Below the pieces are notes generated by a model. The model did no database searches. It was not told the origin of the DNA and saw only the letters and a list, made by a program, of their open reading frames with translations. This document shows positions 60,313 to 64,000 of a stretch of DNA of 64,000 nt, in pieces. Within the stretch, counting starts at the first letter, position 1, and every line of letters begins with the position of its first letter. Source of the DNA: Calditrichota bacterium (lineage in GTDB: Bacteria > Zhuqueibacterota > Zhuqueibacteria > Zhuqueibacterales > Geothermadaptataceae); the NCBI GenBank assembly GCA_008501765.1, contig QQUE01000012.1, forward strand, positions 434,001 through 498,000, in the 5' to 3' direction. Position numbers and translations under genes: made by a program.

Positions 60313-61953
60313 TTATCGCAAAGCCTTCACTTTTTTCAACACCGAGTCTTTATTCTCACCAAAAAACACTGACAACAGTTCATACTCTTTGTATAACGAT
60401 GAATAAATTTTATGGTGGGCTGGAATTGGCTCAATTATCCGCTCAGGTGGTGGTGCCATTTTACTGGCAGCTACTGAAATTGACGGATACGCTTTCCCGG
60501 CGACTGCGCCAATTATGGCAGCGCCCAGTGCACTGGATTGCGGTGAGGCTGCTACTTCGATCGGCACGCCGATAATATCCGCATAAATCTGCATCAGCAA
60601 TTTATTTTGGGTAAGCCCACCGCCGGCACAAACATGATCGATCCTTACACCGCCTTCACGAAAAAGTTCGACGATTTTACGGGTGCCAAAAGCTGTCGCT
60701 TCGATGAGGGCACGGTAAATTTCTTCGGCTGTCGTTTGCAGCGAATACCCCACCATCACACCGGTGAGATCTGCGTCTACCAACGGCGTGCGGCAGCCGT
60801 TCCACCAATCCAAAGCCAGCAAACCGGATTGGCCGGGCTGCAAATTTTGCGCTTTTTCAGTGAGAATTTCGTGTAGCGATACCCTCTTCTTTTTGGCCTC
60901 GTCGTGATATACTGGTGGCACGCCATTTTTCACCAGCCAGGCAAAAATATCCCCAACGCCTGCCTGTCCTGCTTCATAGCCAAAAAAGCCGGGAACGATG
61001 CCATCTTCAACAACACCGGAAATTCCAGCCACTAAAACTTCTTCTTCCGCCATGAGCATGTGGCAGGTTGAAGTTCCCATAATCATAAATAGCGTTCCCG
61101 GTCCGGTAACTCCGCCACCAATTGCAGCCGAATGTGCATCGATGATTGCCCCGCCGATGGAAATCCCAGCAGTCAATCCCAATTTTTGAGCCCATTTTTC
61201 ATTAAGCTCGCCCACTTTTTCACCCGGGGCTGCCATCGGTCCGGCAAACTTTTTCGTAAAAAGTTCTGTCAAATCAGGAGAGCATGTTGCAAGAAATTCC
61301 TGTGAGGGAAATCCATCCGATTTATGCCACATCCCTTTGTAGCCTGCACCACAGCTGTTTCGAAAAAGCTTTCCGCCCAACTGCCAGGCGACCCAATCAG
61401 CGCCTTCCACAAAATAATGTGCCACCTGATAAATATCAGCATCTTCATCCAAAACCTGCCAGGCCTTTGGCAGAGACCATTCCGAAGAAATGATGCCGCC
61501 ATAGCGTGGTAGAAAAGCTTCGTTTCGTTGTTCGGCCAATTTATTTACCCGGTCGGCATAGGGCTGAGCCGCATGGTGTTTCCATAATTTTGTCCACGCA
61601 TTGGGACGATTTTTGTATTTGTCAAGAAAGCACAGTGGCGTGCCGTCTTCCAAAGTCGGCAAAATGGTGCATGCAGTAAAATCGATGCCGATTCCAATAA
61701 TACCTGCTGGTTCAACACGGCTTTCCCGTATCACTTGTGGGACGGTTTTTTCGAGACAATCCATCCAGTCTTGCGGATTTTGCAAAGCCCATTCCGGAGG
61801 GAGTTGTTCAGTGGAACCGGGCAGGTTTTTATCGACTACACCATCGCTGTAATCGTGACTGGCCACGGCGACAATCTCACCACTGTTGATTTCAACGAGC
61901 ACGGTTCGTTCACTCTCGGTGCCAAAATCAAAGCCAAGTGTGTATTTTTTCAT
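60313..61953 (-). CDS. araB: Ribulokinase (FGGY family)
   Basis: 546 residues. Phosphorylates L-ribulose with ATP. FGGY motifs: LGFDFGTESERTVLVEI, GIGIDFTACTILPTLEDGTP, MGTSTCHMLMAEE, LLALDWWNGCRTPLVDA, and HVCAGGGLTQNKLLMQIYAD. The substrate loop SGxxxxxP..W and overall length match AraB rather than xylulokinase (about 500). AraA and AraD are not in the window. It lies 50 bases downstream of the deacetylase gene on the same strand, so these sugar genes probably form an operon. Confidence 0.93.
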   Translation of the reverse strand: MKKYTLGFDFGTESERTVLVEINSGEIVAVASHDYSDGVVDKNLPGSTEQLPPEWALQNPQDWMDCLEKTVPQVIRESRVEPAGIIGIGIDFTACTILPTLEDGTPLCFLDKYKNRPNAWTKLWKHHAAQPYADRVNKLAEQRNEAFLPRYGGIISSEWSLPKAWQVLDEDADIYQVAHYFVEGADWVAWQLGGKLFRNSCGAGYKGMWHKSDGFPSQEFLATCSPDLTELFTKKFAGPMAAPGEKVGELNEKWAQKLGLTAGISIGGAIIDAHSAAIGGGVTGPGTLFMIMGTSTCHMLMAEEEVLVAGISGVVEDGIVPGFFGYEAGQAGVGDIFAWLVKNGVPPVYHDEAKKKRVSLHEILTEKAQNLQPGQSGLLALDWWNGCRTPLVDADLTGVMVGYSLQTTAEEIYRALIEATAFGTRKIVELFREGGVRIDHVCAGGGLTQNKLLMQIYADIIGVPIEVAASPQSSALGAAIIGAVAGKAYPSISVAASKMAPPPERIIEPIPAHHKIYSSLYKEYELLSVFFGENKDSVLKKVKALR

Positions 61954-62003
61954 TTGTAAAACCTCTCGAATATGTTACTCTTGCATGCAAATCGCTCAAA
62001 AAT

Positions 62004-62999
62004 TCACCCCTGTGTACGCTCGTTATACCGGTTCATGATATCTTTCCAGTTTGTAAAAATGATGCCCTCGTTTGTCAGGAAATCTTTAACGACGGGATCG
62101 GCAAACATTTCGTACTCCCAAATTCGTTGCTGCCAGGAATTGGTGATGGTTTTCAGATTATCCGAACCGACAGAAGGGTGAAAAATAATCTCATTAATTC
62201 CCGGTTTCATTTCCTTGACTTGATCGAAAAATTGCTGCCGTTTTTCTTCGTATGTTGGCGCACCTGACACGCTATGAAAATCGTCTAATTTAGGCAATTT
62301 ATATTCAGAAATAAGCGCGATTAGTCCATCGGTTATTGGATATCCCTGCGCACGAAATTTCTCAGCCACCTCGTCTTGCATGTTGATGGCCATGGCGGGA
62401 ATGCCGTATTCTTCCGCCACTTTCAAATAGGCGGCGGTGAAATCGTAACTGGCAAAGAGAGTGCCCATGTGTGTATCGAGATGCCCGGGTTTTATGCCAG
62501 CTTCGAGGGCTTTCTCAACCTGAGCACGGATCTCTGTTTCAACTTCAGCTGCGGAGGCGTTTTGCACCACCGACATCACATCGTGCCACATTTTTCCTTC
62601 GGCATCGACCAATCCGGGAACATTCTCCGCACCGGCCACAGGTCCCCAGCGCCAGGTTTTCCATTCGCTGGTCAGAGTCAAATGCAAGCCGACGTCTTTA
62701 GCGGGATTTTCTCTGTACCACGCAGCGAACTTATCAAAATATTCGCATGGAACCATCACCGCCGCCGATTGAATATGATCACCGGCTAACTGTACCATGC
62801 CTGCCTGATTCGCCTCGTCACACATGCCGATATCATCCGCATGCATAATCAGCACAACTTTATCTTTGGGGAATCCCAGTTTCTCGCCCCAGGTGTCGCC
62901 TGTTAGTGTTTGGTTCTTCATTAAATTATCATCTTGCTTACACGCCAAAGTCATCAGAAAAAAACACAACATCAGAAGTCCGCTTATGCTCAATTTCAT
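62004..62999 (-). CDS. ChbG/YdjC-type carbohydrate deacetylase, probable lipoprotein
   Basis: 331 residues from ATG 62997-62999 after GGAGG; the longer frame to 63065 would hide the signal peptide (LLMLCFFLMTLAC). The YdjC fold has the metal-binding HADDIGMC (HxDD), the first catalytic segment VGLHLTLTSEW, LDTHMGTLFASYDF, and FHPS near the C-terminus. Members remove N-acetyl groups from chito-oligosaccharides or related sugars. A lipid-anchored form would act at the cell surface, in line with the GH31 glycosidase next to it. Confidence 0.9.
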   Translation of the reverse strand: MKLSISGLLMLCFFLMTLACKQDDNLMKNQTLTGDTWGEKLGFPKDKVVLIMHADDIGMCDEANQAGMVQLAGDHIQSAAVMVPCEYFDKFAAWYRENPAKDVGLHLTLTSEWKTWRWGPVAGAENVPGLVDAEGKMWHDVMSVVQNASAAEVETEIRAQVEKALEAGIKPGHLDTHMGTLFASYDFTAAYLKVAEEYGIPAMAINMQDEVAEKFRAQGYPITDGLIALISEYKLPKLDDFHSVSGAPTYEEKRQQFFDQVKEMKPGINEIIFHPSVGSDNLKTITNSWQQRIWEYEMFADPVVKDFLTNEGIIFTNWKDIMNRYNERTQG

Positions 63000-63033
63000 T
63001 AAATCAGTCCTCCACCTTTTCTTAAAATACAGA

Positions 63034-64000
63034 TTAAAAATCGATTTGGTAATTGCCATTTTCATATAAATCAGTTGTTATTTTTAATCGCTGTTTCGTC
63101 GCATCATAGTTCCAATTCCGCACCGGTTTGAGGGATTTATTATCCAGTAAAACGGTTTTGGGTTTATCTGCGGTGGCGATGAGAAGAATGTGTGGCATTT
63201 TGTGTCCAGTAAATTTCACATTTATCTGTTTGTTCTTCTGCTCCACCGCAACGGTCGTTTCTCCGCCATTGTCAGGATGGAACACTTGGATCTTATTTTT
63301 GTCATGCGGATAAATAAGCCATGTCAAATATCCGGCAGAATTTTGATCGCCAAATCCGGTGTAATCGCGCTTGATATTCAGCGGAATAATGGCGCCATCG
63401 CGAACAAAAAACGGATATTCATCAAGCGGGAAATCGCGTGCCACTTTATTGCCACCGTCTATTATTCCACGGTCATCAAAAAAATAGCGCCAGCGGCCAG
63501 GCGGCAGAACCACTTCCTGGTGAAATGAATCCTGAAAAATCGGCGCCACAAAAAAATCATCGCCAAAGAAATAGTTGTAATCTATGCCTGTCGAGCGCTG
63601 CAAAACTTTACCACCAGCATGGGCTGAAACGACATAATTATAAATATAGGGCACCAATTCGGTGTGCAACCAGGAAAATTTTCGAATGATTTGCAGCTCG
63701 GTTTGACTGCGTTTCCAAAGGGCTCGTTCCCCGTGGCCACCATTTAAAAACAGACCACAAAATGTTGAAAACTGGGCCCAACGGATGTACAAATTCGCCG
63801 GGATTTCTCTCCCGGAAAAACCTGCAACATCAGAGCCGATTATATTGTAACCAAGTTTTGCACTGTTCAAAATGTCTTTAATCGCTGTTTCCAGTCCTTC
63901 ACTGCCACCAAAAATTTTATCACCGAAGCCATCTTCGTTTTCAATTTCCGGCGCTTGCCAGATATGTTCCTGATCACCAACCCACGTCACCGGCGCGGCA
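63034..64000 (-). CDS. Glycoside hydrolase family 31, C-terminal part (5' end outside window)
   Basis: About 320 residues of the C-terminal part of a GH31 alpha-glycosidase. The frame runs off the window with TWVGDQEHIWQAP, which corresponds to the segment around the acid/base Asp. It then shows LGYNIIGSDVAGFSG, RWAQFSTFCGLFLNGGHGER, NYFFGDDFFVAPIFQ and the beta-sandwich LPPGRWRYFFDDR. The nucleophile lies upstream of the window. Alpha-glucosidase, alpha-xylosidase and others share this part, so the substrate is open. Its stop is about 35 bases from the deacetylase gene. Confidence 0.92.
   Translation of the reverse strand, partial: AAPVTWVGDQEHIWQAPEIENEDGFGDKIFGGSEGLETAIKDILNSAKLGYNIIGSDVAGFSGREIPANLYIRWAQFSTFCGLFLNGGHGERALWKRSQTELQIIRKFSWLHTELVPYIYNYVVSAHAGGKVLQRSTGIDYNYFFGDDFFVAPIFQDSFHQEVVLPPGRWRYFFDDRGIIDGGNKVARDFPLDEYPFFVRDGAIIPLNIKRDYTGFGDQNSAGYLTWLIYPHDKNKIQVFHPDNGGETTVAVEQKNKQINVKFTGHKMPHILLIATADKPKTVLLDNKSLKPVRNWNYDATKQRLKITTDLYENGNYQIDF

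Noticed and set aside
63001-63065. Longer N-terminus of the ChbG-like protein
   Set aside because: The start at 62999 has a GGAGG site and leaves a clear signal peptide.

Overview
The window (about 45-48% GC by eye) looks like a chromosomal segment of an uncultured FCB-related bacterium, perhaps Calditrichota, KSB1 or a neighbouring phylum. This rests on gene content only: a sucC-sucD-ndk cluster, a class I fumarase, a PabB-PabC fusion, a Ser/Thr kinase fused to a TPR tail, response regulators fused to output enzymes, and many lipoproteins. No rRNA, tRNA or CRISPR was recognised, so the taxonomy is an inference.

Layout. 1-2.5 kb (minus): nucleoside diphosphate kinase (cut by the window edge), SucD, SucC. 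2.7-3.8 kb (minus): a small membrane protein and LarB. 4.1-10.4 kb (plus): M29 aminopeptidase, ABM-like protein, a SelW/Rdx-like gene whose CxxU selenocysteine is encoded by an in-frame UGA, a beta-lactamase-like lipoprotein, a thioredoxin-fold protein and a 706-residue exported protein of unknown function. 10.5-13.8 kb (minus): ArgH and ArgG, which complement the arginine decarboxylase SpeA at 51-53 kb. 14.1-20.7 kb (plus): a type I restriction-modification operon, hsdM - Bro-N - hsdM-tail copy - hsdS - RAYT transposase - hsdR, with overlapping or abutting genes. 20.9-23.6 kb: molybdopterin oxidoreductase and a DUF1330 protein. 23.7-29.1 kb (minus): Ser/Thr kinase-TPR, amidohydrolase, SnoaL-like protein. 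29.8-35.1 kb (plus): small membrane proteins and two paralogous secreted sialidase-like proteins with a C-terminal PA14 domain. 35.2-50.3 kb (minus): an exopolysaccharide locus (Wza, Wzz, WecG/CpsF, Wzy-like, three glycosyltransferases, B12-radical SAM enzyme, SGNH hydrolase), split at 37.4-41.7 kb by accessory DNA holding a HEPN-MNT pair with a nonsense codon, an HNH nuclease in what looks like an integron gene cassette, two unknown genes and a MITE. 50.5-55.5 kb (minus): DUF3859, SpeA, and two response regulators (GGDEF and SpoIIE outputs). 56-59.8 kb (plus): PabBC and class I fumarase. 60.3-64 kb (minus): ribulokinase, ChbG/YdjC-like deacetylase and a GH31 glycosidase that leaves the window.

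The most unusual property is the density of small palindromic and inverted-repeat elements. Several are MITE-like, with terminal inverted repeats and visible target duplications (12.1, 28.4, 30.2, 37.7 and 53.1 kb). Others lie inside genes in frame, adding whole codons to HsdM, HsdR, the RAYT transposase and the Ser/Thr kinase. A REP-type palindrome sits both inside the RAYT gene, whose family mobilises such palindromes, and in neighbouring genes of the same operon. The strongest single-gene observation is the selenocysteine-type UGA in the Rdx/SelW gene at 5605-5826.
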